Assembly (NCBI GenBank): GCA_002423435.1
Contig: DIWE01000008.1
Location: 83,329-147,328 of the forward strand
Length of the DNA: 64,000 nt
Source of the DNA: Clostridiales bacterium UBA6114
GTDB taxonomy: Bacteria; Bacillota; Clostridia; Oscillospirales; Butyricicoccaceae
Reading direction: 5' to 3'
The notes below the pieces were generated by a model. The model was not told the DNA's origin and did no database searches. It saw only the letters and a program-made list of their open reading frames with translations. Below are positions 24,819 through 32,970 of the stretch, piece after piece. Made by a program: the position numbers and the translations under genes. The first letter of the stretch is position 1; every line of letters begins with the position of its first letter.

Positions 24819-26237
24819 TCAAAGCCTGGTCTTCTGATACCAGAACTGATAGCGCCGGTATTTATCCTGGTAAACCTCTTTCATTTTTTCATTCGGGCGG
24901 ATCACGGCGCCCTTTGCGGCGGTGTAATCCAGAATGCTTCCGATGGCGCCCGAAAGCTCCATGGCGAGAACGGCGCCGCCTAAAAGCGAGGTTTGCTCCA
25001 AGGTCGAGCATTCCATCTCCTGCTGGAAAATGTCGCAGCACATCTGCGTCCAGACCTTTGAGTTTACGATTCCCCCGGACAGCTGGATCTTTTCCGGCTT
25101 TTGATTCGTCTGGCACAAAACCTCAAAGCACTGGTAGAGGTTGAACAAAACGCCCTCCAAAACGCTGAAATATAAATCGGTCGCGGTATGGGAGGGGTGG
25201 ACGTCGTAAAACCCGGCTCTTCTGTCGTCCTGCCAGTCGGGGCACCTCTCGCCGTAAAGGAACGGAAGAAAGACGGGAAGACTTTTTAAGTTTACGTCCT
25301 CCGATTCAATCGCGGCGTAGGATATTGAGGGCGAAAACATTTTTTCCTTTACCCAGTCGACGCAGTTGCAGGCGCCCGAGGTCGCCGCGCCGCTCATGAA
25401 GGAATACGGGGAAAGGTAACACCATGTGCTCGGCTCCGCCGGCAAAACGGGCTTTCGGGTGGTCAGGCGCAGCGCGCCGCTCGTGCCGACCGAAAAGGTC
25501 ATGACCCCGTCCTTAAGCGCTCCCGCGCCGACCTGATTTAAGCCGCCGTCCGCGTTCGCCGGGATCACGGGAATGCCGCTCTTAACTCCCAGAAGCCTCG
25601 CGCCCTCTTTGGACAGCGGGCGGACGTCCCGATAGGTCACGATCCTTCCGAGCTGCTCCTCTTCGAGCCCGATCCGGCTCAAGATCTCCCGGTCGTATTG
25701 CTTTAATGCGATATTCAGAAGCCCCGACCCGGAAGCCATGCAGTCGGACACCAGCCGCTCGCCCGTCAGCTGATAGAAGTTATAGCTCCCCTGTCCTAAA
25801 ATATACCGGCCGTCGAGCTTTACGCCCTCTTCCTTCAGATGAAGGAGCTTAAATGCGGGATAAATCGCGTGGACCATGCAGCCGGTCCTTTGGTAAAACG
25901 AATTGGTATACGCCTTGTCTTTCCGGAGCTCTCCGGCGAGCTCGGCCGCCCCGGTGTAGGTCCAGGAATAGGCGGGTGTCACGGGCGTCATCCGCCTGTC
26001 GCAGACCATCACGCTGTGCCATGCCCCGCAAAGGGCGATTATGTCTATGTTTTGGCCCTCTGAAACCTCCCTGCCGAGCTCGATCGTCTGCTTAAAAATG
26101 CTCTCTGCGTCCTGGACGCCGTTATCGTTGTCTATAAAAGCATAGGTTTTTGTCTCCATTCTCAGAACACCGTTTTTGGGGCAAAACAGCATTGCTTTCG
26201 CGGAGGTAGTGCTTGATTCCAACACCAATATCAGCAT
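24819..26237 (-). CDS. FGGY-family carbohydrate kinase
   Basis: 472 residues with the actin-like ATPase fold. The N-terminal phosphate loop is ILVLESSTTSAKAMLF. GALKDGVMTFSVGTSGALRLTT and LSGGIVNSKVWTQMCCDIF are FGGY hallmarks, and the late LLGGAVLAMELSGAIGS block matches the ATP site. These enzymes phosphorylate ketoses or sugar alcohols. With the split transketolase nearby, a ketose-phosphate route such as the apulose or erythrulose type is conceivable, but the substrate is not readable. Confidence 0.88.
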   Translation of the reverse strand: MLILVLESSTTSAKAMLFCPKNGVLRMETKTYAFIDNDNGVQDAESIFKQTIELGREVSEGQNIDIIALCGAWHSVMVCDRRMTPVTPAYSWTYTGAAELAGELRKDKAYTNSFYQRTGCMVHAIYPAFKLLHLKEEGVKLDGRYILGQGSYNFYQLTGERLVSDCMASGSGLLNIALKQYDREILSRIGLEEEQLGRIVTYRDVRPLSKEGARLLGVKSGIPVIPANADGGLNQVGAGALKDGVMTFSVGTSGALRLTTRKPVLPAEPSTWCYLSPYSFMSGAATSGACNCVDWVKEKMFSPSISYAAIESEDVNLKSLPVFLPFLYGERCPDWQDDRRAGFYDVHPSHTATDLYFSVLEGVLFNLYQCFEVLCQTNQKPEKIQLSGGIVNSKVWTQMCCDIFQQEMECSTLEQTSLLGGAVLAMELSGAIGSILDYTAAKGAVIRPNEKMKEVYQDKYRRYQFWYQKTRL

Positions 26238-26261
26238 GTGCCACTCTCCATATGTAAGGAT

Positions 26262-27017
26262 CTATCTGCCGAGATACCCGCCGTCGACGGGAATAATCGC
26301 TCCATTCAGATAGTCTGACGCAGGGGAGGCGAGAAACACAACCGGTCCCTTTAAATCGGCGGGCTTTCCCCACCGCTTCGCGGGGATGCGCTTTAAGATC
26401 TCCTCGTTCCGGTCCGGGTCATTGACAAGCGCGACGTTCATCGGCGTGTCCATATATCCCGGCGCAAGCGCGTTTACATTGATCCCCTTGTCCGCCCATT
26501 CGTTGGCGAAGGCCTTTGTGATCTGCGCCACGCCGCCCTTGCTCGCCGCATAGGCCGGCACCGTATATCCGCCGAAGTAGGAGAGCATGGACGCGATGTT
26601 GACGATTTTGCCGCCGCCGTTTTTCAGGAAATGCTTTGCCGCATGCTGACACATGGAAAAAACCGCCGTCAGATTCACATTGATGACGGCCTCCCAGTCG
26701 GAGAGGGGAAACTCCTCGCTCCTGTGCCTTCTCTGGATGCCCGCGGCGTTTACGATGATATCAAGCCCGCCCATCGTTTCGATGCACGCCGCTACCGCCT
26801 CCTCGCGCGCCTCCTCCAGGCCGAGATTTGCGATCAGGCCGTGGCACAGAAAACCTCTCTCCGTAAAACCCGCGGCAACCTCTTTCGTCTTCGGCGACAT
26901 ATCGATGATCGTAACCTCGGCCCCCGCCTCCATCAGGCCTTCCGCCATGGCGTTAGCAAGGCCCTGGGCGCCGCCGCTCACAATCGCTTTCTTTCCCTTA
27001 AGCTCAAACATGTTCAC
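26262..27017 (-). CDS. Short-chain dehydrogenase/reductase (gluconate 5-dehydrogenase type)
   Basis: 251 residues with cofactor motif SGGAQGLANAMAEGL, NAAG at the fold centre and the catalytic Ser in NIASMLSYFGG, then Tyr-x3-Lys in YAASKGGVAQ. The C-terminus ending IPVDGGYLGR is typical for sugar and polyol SDRs. The longest frame starts with GTG at 27017, 8-9 nt after a GGGG; an ATG two codons in is the alternative. It is the first enzyme gene after the GntR regulator and precedes the kinase by 24 bp, consistent with making a ketose for the kinase. Confidence 0.88.
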   Translation of the reverse strand: MNMFELKGKKAIVSGGAQGLANAMAEGLMEAGAEVTIIDMSPKTKEVAAGFTERGFLCHGLIANLGLEEAREEAVAACIETMGGLDIIVNAAGIQRRHRSEEFPLSDWEAVINVNLTAVFSMCQHAAKHFLKNGGGKIVNIASMLSYFGGYTVPAYAASKGGVAQITKAFANEWADKGINVNALAPGYMDTPMNVALVNDPDRNEEILKRIPAKRWGKPADLKGPVVFLASPASDYLNGAIIPVDGGYLGR

Positions 27018-27087
27018 AATAAAAACCCCGCAATCTTATCTATTTTACAGCCGTTCTTGCCGCTTTAATTCTTTCGATAAATAAAGC

Positions 27088-27783
27088 CTAAATAGTGTTG
27101 CCGATCTTGAGCACAAGATAGATGATTTCCTTCGCGTTCTTATAGTGCAGCTGAACAAGCTTCAACACCTTTTCACTGTCCCTTTCCAGAAGCGCCTCGT
27201 AAACCATCTGATGCTCCCTGACGCCGGCGAGCGTCTTCTCCCTCGGCTGCTTTCCGTACAGGTACGTGGCGTAAGCGTGCGAATTCAGGCTGTTGTAAAC
27301 CTTGACGGCCATCCGGTTGCCGCTGCATTTTAAGTAAAGCTCGTGAAACTTCTGGTCAAGATCGTATACGGTAAAGTACTCGGAGGTGTTCGAAAATTTT
27401 TCGACGTATTCAAAATGCTCCCTGAGGTTTTTTTCGAATTCCTCCTGCAGCCGCTGGTTGCTGCCCACCGCCGTGAGGACCTGCGGGATCAGATGGCTCT
27501 CCATCATCAGGCGAAGGTCTAAAATCTCGTCGATTTCCGCCCATGTGATCCGCTTTAGCTTCATCCCCTTTCTGGGGATGTTCTCGACAAGGCCCTCCAT
27601 CATCAGGCGGTTTAGCGCCTGCTTGATCGGCGTTTCGCTCACGTCGTAACGCTCGCAGAGCTGTTTTATGTTGATTTTCTGACCGGGCTTTAGGAAATCC
27701 TTCGATATGTCCTGCTTGATCTTTTCATAAGAAAGATCCACAAGCGACGGCGGAATGCTGATCTTTGCATTCATATACTTCAT
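27088..27783 (-). CDS. GntR-family regulator, FCD subfamily, heading the sugar-acid gene cluster
   Basis: 231 residues. Winged-helix segment: KINIKQLCERYDVSETPIKQALNRLMMEGLVENIPRKGMKL. The FCD domain has LDQKFHELYLKCSGNRMAVKVYNSLNSHAYA with the expected metal-ligand His pattern. In-frame ATGs are at 27783 and 27774. Upstream DNA holds AGATC repeats and an AT-rich inverted repeat likely to be its operator. It probably controls the SDR, kinase, dehydrogenase and transketolase genes downstream on the same strand. Confidence 0.85.
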   Translation of the reverse strand: MKYMNAKISIPPSLVDLSYEKIKQDISKDFLKPGQKINIKQLCERYDVSETPIKQALNRLMMEGLVENIPRKGMKLKRITWAEIDEILDLRLMMESHLIPQVLTAVGSNQRLQEEFEKNLREHFEYVEKFSNTSEYFTVYDLDQKFHELYLKCSGNRMAVKVYNSLNSHAYATYLYGKQPREKTLAGVREHQMVYEALLERDSEKVLKLVQLHYKNAKEIIYLVLKIGNTI

Positions 27784-27802
27784 CTCGCTAAAGTATAAAA
27801 TT

Positions 27803-27860
27803 TTATTTTTGAAAATAAGATCTAAAATCTATGTGTCTCTATTCTAGATCTGTTTAGATC
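27803..27860 (-). promoter_or_regulatory. Probable GntR promoter/operator region with repeated AGATC motifs
   Basis: TTATTTT-TG-AAAATAA (27803-27818) is followed by AGATCT at 27818-27823 and 27846-27851 and AGATC at 27856-27860, just upstream of the GntR start. Repeated half-sites beside a regulator gene suggest autoregulation. The remaining gene-free DNA to 28330 shows nothing else I can support. Confidence 0.4.
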
Positions 27861-28330
27861 ATAAGTCAATATTCAAAGCCTTATTCAAGCTTTTTTTGTA
27901 TACTGTAACAAATTTTCACGCCCATTTTTAACGAAACCGCCTCTGTGACCTTCAAATCTTCATTCAAAACCACGCAAAAACGGATCTTAACTTCAAAAAT
28001 TTTTCATCAAGATAAAGCTATAAAGTGCAAAATGCCCCCGAACGCGCGCATAAGGGGCCGCCCTGTTGTTTTCAGGATCACCCTCTTTTATCCATAAACG
28101 GCATTATTTTCCCCGGTTATAAAACCGTAAGCGCTATTTCAGCGGGCAAATATATCTTAAATTCCGCCAATATGCGACTTTTGTTGCAGAAAGCCTCCTT
28201 GATTGTTTGTGTGTACATAATATAAAATTAAGGCAACGAAACTATTTTTCAGAAACGTCGTCAAATAAAGGGTAATATTCCCAAAAGACTGTCGTTTGCG
28301 AAATCATATGAACAGACGGGAGTAATCCAA

Positions 28331-29401
28331 ATGAAAAGATTTCTGACACTACTATGCGCGCTGTTTCTGTGCGCAAATCTGCTTGCCGCCTGCAGCGCAA
28401 ACGAAGCCCCGCAGCAAAGCGCCGAGCCGACGGACAGCGGGCCCTCCGCACCGTCCGATTCGGAGCAAAATACCGCCCCGCCCACAGCGAACGGCCCCGC
28501 CGCCTCGGACGCGACCTATTTTGTAATCGGCGGAATCCTTGCGGGAAGCTGGGAAAACGGCGCCTGGCGCAGCTTAAACGGCACGGACGGCAGCTATGAA
28601 GAGTCTTCTTCAAACGATTTTTATTTTAAGGACGTCCTGAAAAGCCCGCGTTTTGCCCTTTATTCAAGGAAAGGCAGCGTCGGCTATTCCGAATTTGCGC
28701 TCGTCAATGGTGGAGAAGGCGTCAGCGGATTTGAAGACGGCGACAAAACGGAGCTTTTCGCCCCCTACGCAAAGCCCGACCCCGGAGACGTTTGGCCGTT
28801 TTCGATGGAAATCAGGCTGCCGGCCGCTTTCGGGCCGGAAATGGACGGCGTAAAGATCCCCCATTACGGATATGCCCTCCGATTTTCCTATGACACCGTG
28901 GACCTTGCCACAAACAGCCCGGACGATTTAAACGCCTATGGAACCGTCGATTGGGGGTCGTACTGGTCTGAAGAATGGGGTGTCGCACTCAAAAGCCTCC
29001 TTGAGAAATACAAAATCTATGGGGAACCGCATATTGACGATTCTGCCGCGGTGGATATCGACGGTGACGGAGAGCGGGAGATGCTGCTTTTTGCAAATAC
29101 GCCGAAAGACGAAAACGGCCACCTGAAAATCTCCCCCGAGGACGGCGGAAGCTATTCCGTCATCCTTCTGCGCCGCGCGGACGGCAGCTACGAGACGGTT
29201 TACGAGAGATATTGCCAGTACACGTCCGACGTCACCGTTCAGTTCAGTCTGCATCCTTTGGGTATTTTCGACTTAAACGGCGACGGAAGGTATGAGATCT
29301 GCGCCAATATGGTGCAATGGGAAAGCGGATATACCTTCGTGCTGAGTCAGAATGAAAACGGCAGCTGGGCAACCGTCCTTCGCGCGAATTGGGGGACATA
29401 G
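28331..29401 (+). CDS. Exported lipoprotein with two Asp-rich Ca2+-binding-like loops, function unknown
   Basis: 356 residues. The signal peptide MKRFLTLLCALFLCANLLAACS ends in lipobox LAAC (Cys ~21), followed by a low-complexity Ser/Pro/Ala linker to ~60. The globular part contains DIDGDGERE (about 245) and DLNGDGRYE (about 315), the D-x-D-G-D pattern of integrin/FG-GAP or EF-hand-like calcium loops, each followed by a beta-strand and a hydrophobic segment. Such domains often occur in surface proteins of clostridia. I do not recognise the family. It is monocistronic with no enzyme motif, facing the GntR gene head to head across about 550 bp. Confidence 0.75.
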   Translation: MKRFLTLLCALFLCANLLAACSANEAPQQSAEPTDSGPSAPSDSEQNTAPPTANGPAASDATYFVIGGILAGSWENGAWRSLNGTDGSYEESSSNDFYFKDVLKSPRFALYSRKGSVGYSEFALVNGGEGVSGFEDGDKTELFAPYAKPDPGDVWPFSMEIRLPAAFGPEMDGVKIPHYGYALRFSYDTVDLATNSPDDLNAYGTVDWGSYWSEEWGVALKSLLEKYKIYGEPHIDDSAAVDIDGDGEREMLLFANTPKDENGHLKISPEDGGSYSVILLRRADGSYETVYERYCQYTSDVTVQFSLHPLGIFDLNGDGRYEICANMVQWESGYTFVLSQNENGSWATVLRANWGT

Positions 29402-29423
29402 CCCCTTATAAGAGGACATTCTT

Positions 29424-29548
29424 CCAGGGGGTACCCAGTACCCCCTGGATATTCGGCCCTGAAATCGAAGATTCCAGGCCGAAGTACCCCCGGTTTCGCG
29501 CCCGTTTGGCGCGGGTGAACTCACCCCAACAAATAGTATTTATTGGGG
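29424..29548. other. Array of consecutive hairpins in a gene-free stretch
   Basis: Within 125 bp: CCAGGGGGTAC/GTACCCCCTGG (29424-29448, perfect, 3-nt loop); TTCGGCC/GGCCGAA (29452-29483); CGCGCC/GGCGCG (29497-29513); GGGTGA/TCACCC (29513-29526); and CCCCAA plus four further pairs closing on TTGGGG (29524-29548). The stretch 29402-29832 has no credible gene. It could be a structured transcript, a decayed repeat or a strong compound terminator after the lipoprotein gene. Confidence 0.5.
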
Positions 29549-29684
29549 ACCCCGAGGGCTTTTCCGGGAAATAAATTCCCCAAAAAAGATATTTAAATCG
29601 GTTTTTTGAAAAAATGTTCACGCTAAAGGCCGGTGAGATAAGTATCACGGTTTGTTATTATTTTAAATGGAACAGCAAGCATAA

Positions 29685-29702
29685 GAAGTGTAGCTACACT
29701 TC
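29685..29702. promoter_or_regulatory. 18-bp perfect palindrome upstream of the VOC gene
   Basis: GAAGTGTAG followed directly by CTACACTTC, 130 bp before the VOC start. It is AT-rich surroundings typical of promoters, so an operator is the simplest reading. No regulator gene is adjacent. Confidence 0.4.
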
Positions 29703-29832
29703 CGAACAACTTTTTGTTGGATATCTCCCCAACCTTGTCTCATTTGCTAAATGTGGCTATTAATAGCTGTTTGTATTCATTAGACACGGAAGATAAACGT
29801 AGAAAATTTATAGTATCGGAGGTGTTATTGTT

Positions 29833-30258
29833 ATGGGTGATGAACTGAAAATAAAAATGTACGCATTAACGCTGGACTGCAAAGACCCGCATGAATTAGC
29901 AAAATTCTATGCGGCGCTGCTCCAATGGGAAATACCATTTTATGATGAAGAATATGCATGCGTTGGTGCTCCGGGAACAAATCAGGGAGCATATCCCGGT
30001 ATAATGTTTCAAAGAAATCCTGAATATAAGCCGCCTGTGTGGCCGTTAGAACCTGATGCTCAACAACAAATGGCACATATCGACTTCGCCGTTAATGATT
30101 TAGAAAAAGCGGTTCAATATGCAATCCGTCGTGGAGCAACAATCGCAGATGAGCAATTTTCTGATAGTTGGAGAGTTATGTTTGACCCCGCAGGGCATCC
30201 TTTTTGCTTATGTCAAATGACATCAATTTTCGAAAGTGCCCATTTTGCGTTATTATAG
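29833..30258 (+). CDS. VOC/glyoxalase-superfamily protein
   Basis: 141 residues with paired beta-alpha-beta-beta-beta modules: LTLDCKDPHELAKFYAALLQWEI opens the first and MAHIDFAVNDLEKAVQYAIRRGATI the second, with FDPAGHPFCLCQ near the end. This is the Glyoxalase_6 pattern found in many small uncharacterised or resistance-related proteins. GGAGGT lies 9 nt before the ATG. Codon use is clearly more AT-rich than that of its neighbours, suggesting more recent acquisition. A strong terminator follows. Confidence 0.8.
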   Translation: MGDELKIKMYALTLDCKDPHELAKFYAALLQWEIPFYDEEYACVGAPGTNQGAYPGIMFQRNPEYKPPVWPLEPDAQQQMAHIDFAVNDLEKAVQYAIRRGATIADEQFSDSWRVMFDPAGHPFCLCQMTSIFESAHFALL

Positions 30259-30300
30259 AAAATCACGAAGCTGAATAGATCCGTTTTTGTCTACCGGTTT

Positions 30301-30335
30301 AGGGTAAAAAGCCGCTTTTGGCGGCTTTTTACCCT
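30301..30335. terminator. Rho-independent terminator after the VOC gene
   Basis: AGGGTAAAAAGCCGC pairs perfectly with GCGGCTTTTTACCCT across a TTTTG loop, with CTTTTATTAT following. T-runs on both strands make it potentially bidirectional. Confidence 0.9.
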
Positions 30336-30420
30336 CTTTTATTATCTCGTCCTCTTTGCCGCCGCCCCAAAAGCACACTTCTAATTTATATTATTCATAG
30401 ATATTTAGTATAAATTTATG

Positions 30421-30449
30421 TTGACAATAAATTCTGATAGTGCTATAAT
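30421..30449 (+). promoter_or_regulatory. Consensus sigma-A promoter
   Basis: TTGACA at 30421-30426, a 17-nt spacer ending TGC (extended -10), and TATAAT at 30444-30449. Transcription should start near 30456, just before the LanC-like gene. It is the strongest promoter match seen in the window and probably drives the amino-acid operon to 39406. Confidence 0.85.
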
Positions 30450-30475
30450 TTCCCTACAATTACTATTAAACATAT

Positions 30476-31897
30476 ATGAATACTTTGTGGAAAGCACTGT
30501 GTATGGGAGGAATGATCATAGCTATGAGCGCTTTTTTAAGACCGCTGTTTGAACAAGCGGAATGGGGCGATTTTTTAGCGGGTGCGAAAGCGGCCGCCGA
30601 ATGGCTCCGATCGATTGAAAAAAAGACGGAAGACGGCGTTTATTGGGTCGACCATCCGTCAAAAGACGGGGAGGGACAAATCGATTACTATCACGGCTCG
30701 GCGGGCATCGTGCTGTTCTTTTTACAGCTGGCGGACGCGGCCGGAGACGCGTCTTACTTAAAGGATGCGGAAAACGGCGGAAACTATATTTTAGAAAAAT
30801 TCCGAAAATACGGATATCCGTACCTGGAGAGCAGCCTCGGCGGGCCCCATTACAGGGAGGGAACGGAGTGGACCTTCGTGTCCGGCGGCTCGGCGGGCGT
30901 CGCCTTCTCGCTGATCGAGCTCTATAAGGTATTGCATCGCGAGGAATACAAGACCGCCGCTTATGAAATCACAAACGCAATCGTCGACCATGCAAAAAAG
31001 GTGGAAAGCGGAATCGTATGGAGCGGAAAATCGGGCATCAATTTCGATTCCGGAACGGTTTTGTATCTGCTTTACGCGTCGAAATTCTTTAACCGTCCCG
31101 AGTGGCTGGATGTGGCGGCGGCCGCGGGCAAGGCGATCCTATCCACCGGCAGAAAGGAAGAAAAGGGCACAAGATACATGGGCTTTGTCAACATGGTCCA
31201 TGCGATGGCCGGCATCGACGACGAAAGCTACCATGTGCCGAATTTCGCATACGGGACGTCGGGCATCTCCTATACGTTTGCAAGGCTTTATCAGGAGACC
31301 GGCGACAAGGAATTTTTAGACGCCGCCGTCGAAGGCGCGAACTATCTCACTTCCATCGCGCACGTCGAGAACGATGCTGCCCTGATCCCCTACCGCGTGC
31401 CCGACCTTACGGATCTGTACTATTTAAGCTGCTGCCACGGGATCTGCGGGACTGCGAGGCTTTTTTACCTGCTGTACGATATCACCGGCGAGAATACCTA
31501 CAAGGAATGGTTCGGGAAGCTGGCAAACGGGATCGTCGCCACCGGCGCGCCCGAGATTCATTCGCCGGGCTACTGGCATTGCTTTTCCTATTGCTGCGGC
31601 ACGGCCGGCTTCACAAACCTGTTCACCGGACTGTGGCTTAAGACAGATGAGGAAAAATATCTTGCGTACGCAAAGCGCACGGGAGAGGTCCTGCTGACCG
31701 AAGCCAGCTTCGACGGAAAGAATGCAAGCTGGTATCAGGCGTTTAAGAGAATCGTGCCGGACGAGGTGACGCTGGAGCCCGGCTACGGCCCCGGCGCGGC
31801 CGGCATCGGGACGGCGCTTGTTCACCTCTATCTTGCGAAAAACCGGACCGCGCCCACAATCCGGCTTCCCGACGAGCCCTATATCGTCCGCGCCTGA
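30476..31897 (+). CDS. Orphan LanC-like (lanthionine cyclase-fold) protein with a Cys-Cys-Gly zinc motif
   Basis: 473 residues built from seven alpha/alpha toroid repeats, each with a small-residue turn: YYHGSAG (72), SGGSAG (136), DSG (191), AYGTSG (258), CCHGICG (319), YCCGTAG (372) and GPGAAG near 445. In LanC/LanM cyclases zinc is held by a Cys in repeat 5 and a Cys-His or Cys-Cys pair in repeat 6. Here Cys320, Cys373 and Cys374 fit, giving the three-Cys arrangement described for ProcM-type LanM enzymes. No dehydratase, precursor peptide or lantibiotic exporter is nearby; an amino-acid ABC importer follows. The start is uncertain: ATGs at 30476, 30503, 30512 and 30524, with GGAGG at 30506-30510. 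Role unknown. Confidence 0.75.
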   Translation: MNTLWKALCMGGMIIAMSAFLRPLFEQAEWGDFLAGAKAAAEWLRSIEKKTEDGVYWVDHPSKDGEGQIDYYHGSAGIVLFFLQLADAAGDASYLKDAENGGNYILEKFRKYGYPYLESSLGGPHYREGTEWTFVSGGSAGVAFSLIELYKVLHREEYKTAAYEITNAIVDHAKKVESGIVWSGKSGINFDSGTVLYLLYASKFFNRPEWLDVAAAAGKAILSTGRKEEKGTRYMGFVNMVHAMAGIDDESYHVPNFAYGTSGISYTFARLYQETGDKEFLDAAVEGANYLTSIAHVENDAALIPYRVPDLTDLYYLSCCHGICGTARLFYLLYDITGENTYKEWFGKLANGIVATGAPEIHSPGYWHCFSYCCGTAGFTNLFTGLWLKTDEEKYLAYAKRTGEVLLTEASFDGKNASWYQAFKRIVPDEVTLEPGYGPGAAGIGTALVHLYLAKNRTAPTIRLPDEPYIVRA

Positions 31898-32003
31898 GCA
31901 TCGGCCGGCTTAAGGCCGGGCGGATGGCCGCACCCATAAATATATTAAATCAATATGAATACTATATAATAATTTTGCGGGAAAAATTTTGGGAGACGAT
32001 TAT

Positions 32004-32876
32004 ATGAAAAAGAAATCGAGATTGACACTAAGCTTCCTTGCCGCATGCCTCGGCCTCGCCCTTCTAAGCGGATGCTCGCAGCAGCCGGCGTCGGGCGGGC
32101 AGAGTACGCAATCCGCCCCGGACCAGAGCGCACAGGTGAGAAAGATCAAATACGCGTTTACCAATACCCTAAAACCCGTTTCCTATATCGATGAGAACGG
32201 AAACCCCGCTGGATACGACGTCGAGGTCATCAAGAAGATCGACGAGCTGCTCCCCCAGTATGAGATCGAGCTTATTGGGACGTCGTCCGAGGACGCGTGG
32301 CTCGGCGTTGAGACGGGCAAGTATCAGCTGTGCACCACAAATTCCTACAGGACGGCCGCCAGAGAGGAAAAGTATCTGTTTGCCACCCAGAATCAGGGCG
32401 GGAATTTACAGGGTCTCGTCGTAAGGAAAGAGCATGCCGACGTCAAAACCTTGCCGGACGTCCACGACAAGGGCTTAAGGCTTACCCCGCTGCGGCCCGC
32501 CGACGCGATTTACGCCGTGATCGACACCTATAACAAGGAAAATCCAGATAAGGCGGTAACGCTCCAATCAATCGACCAGTTTGAAAACGCCGACGCCGTC
32601 AAATGGGTCGCGGAGGGAAGATACGACGTGTTCCCCATGGCAAGTACCATATACGACAGCATGGTTACGGCCCCCGACGGCCAGCTGCACGACTTAAGCG
32701 ACAAGCTTTCGTACAGCACGTATGACGCGATCGCCACATGGGCGCTGATCAACAAAGACGAGACGGAATTTCGCGGCGCCTATCAGGAGGCGCTGATCGG
32801 GCTGAAAAATGACGGCACGCTGAGCGAGCTGTCGCAGGAATATATGGGCACCGATATTTTTCAGTATTTCAAATAA
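32004..32876 (+). CDS. Amino-acid ABC transporter substrate-binding lipoprotein
   Basis: About 290 residues. The start at 32004 gives the signal MKKKSRLTLSFLAACLGLALLSGCS with a lipobox LSGC. The mature part is a family 3 binding protein: IKYAFTNTLKPVSYIDENGNPAGYDVEVIKKI, then TGKYQLCTTNSYRTAAREEKY. These bind polar or cyclic amino acids outside the membrane. It starts a standard four-gene importer with two permeases and an ATPase. It lies about 100 bp after the LanC-like gene, with the same strand and no terminator between. Confidence 0.88.
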   Translation: MKKKSRLTLSFLAACLGLALLSGCSQQPASGGQSTQSAPDQSAQVRKIKYAFTNTLKPVSYIDENGNPAGYDVEVIKKIDELLPQYEIELIGTSSEDAWLGVETGKYQLCTTNSYRTAAREEKYLFATQNQGGNLQGLVVRKEHADVKTLPDVHDKGLRLTPLRPADAIYAVIDTYNKENPDKAVTLQSIDQFENADAVKWVAEGRYDVFPMASTIYDSMVTAPDGQLHDLSDKLSYSTYDAIATWALINKDETEFRGAYQEALIGLKNDGTLSELSQEYMGTDIFQYFK

Positions 32877-32970
32877 TACATTTGATTAAGAAGTACCGGA
32901 ACGGAGGCCGCGCAACAGGCGCCGGTCTCCGATCCGGTATCACCGCTCGGACTGATTTTGGGGGATATTT

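Noticed and set aside
28025..28225. Small plus-strand ORF in the gap between the GntR and lipoprotein genes
   Set aside because: No good ribosome binding site, no conserved motif and unconvincing composition; the gap looks non-coding.
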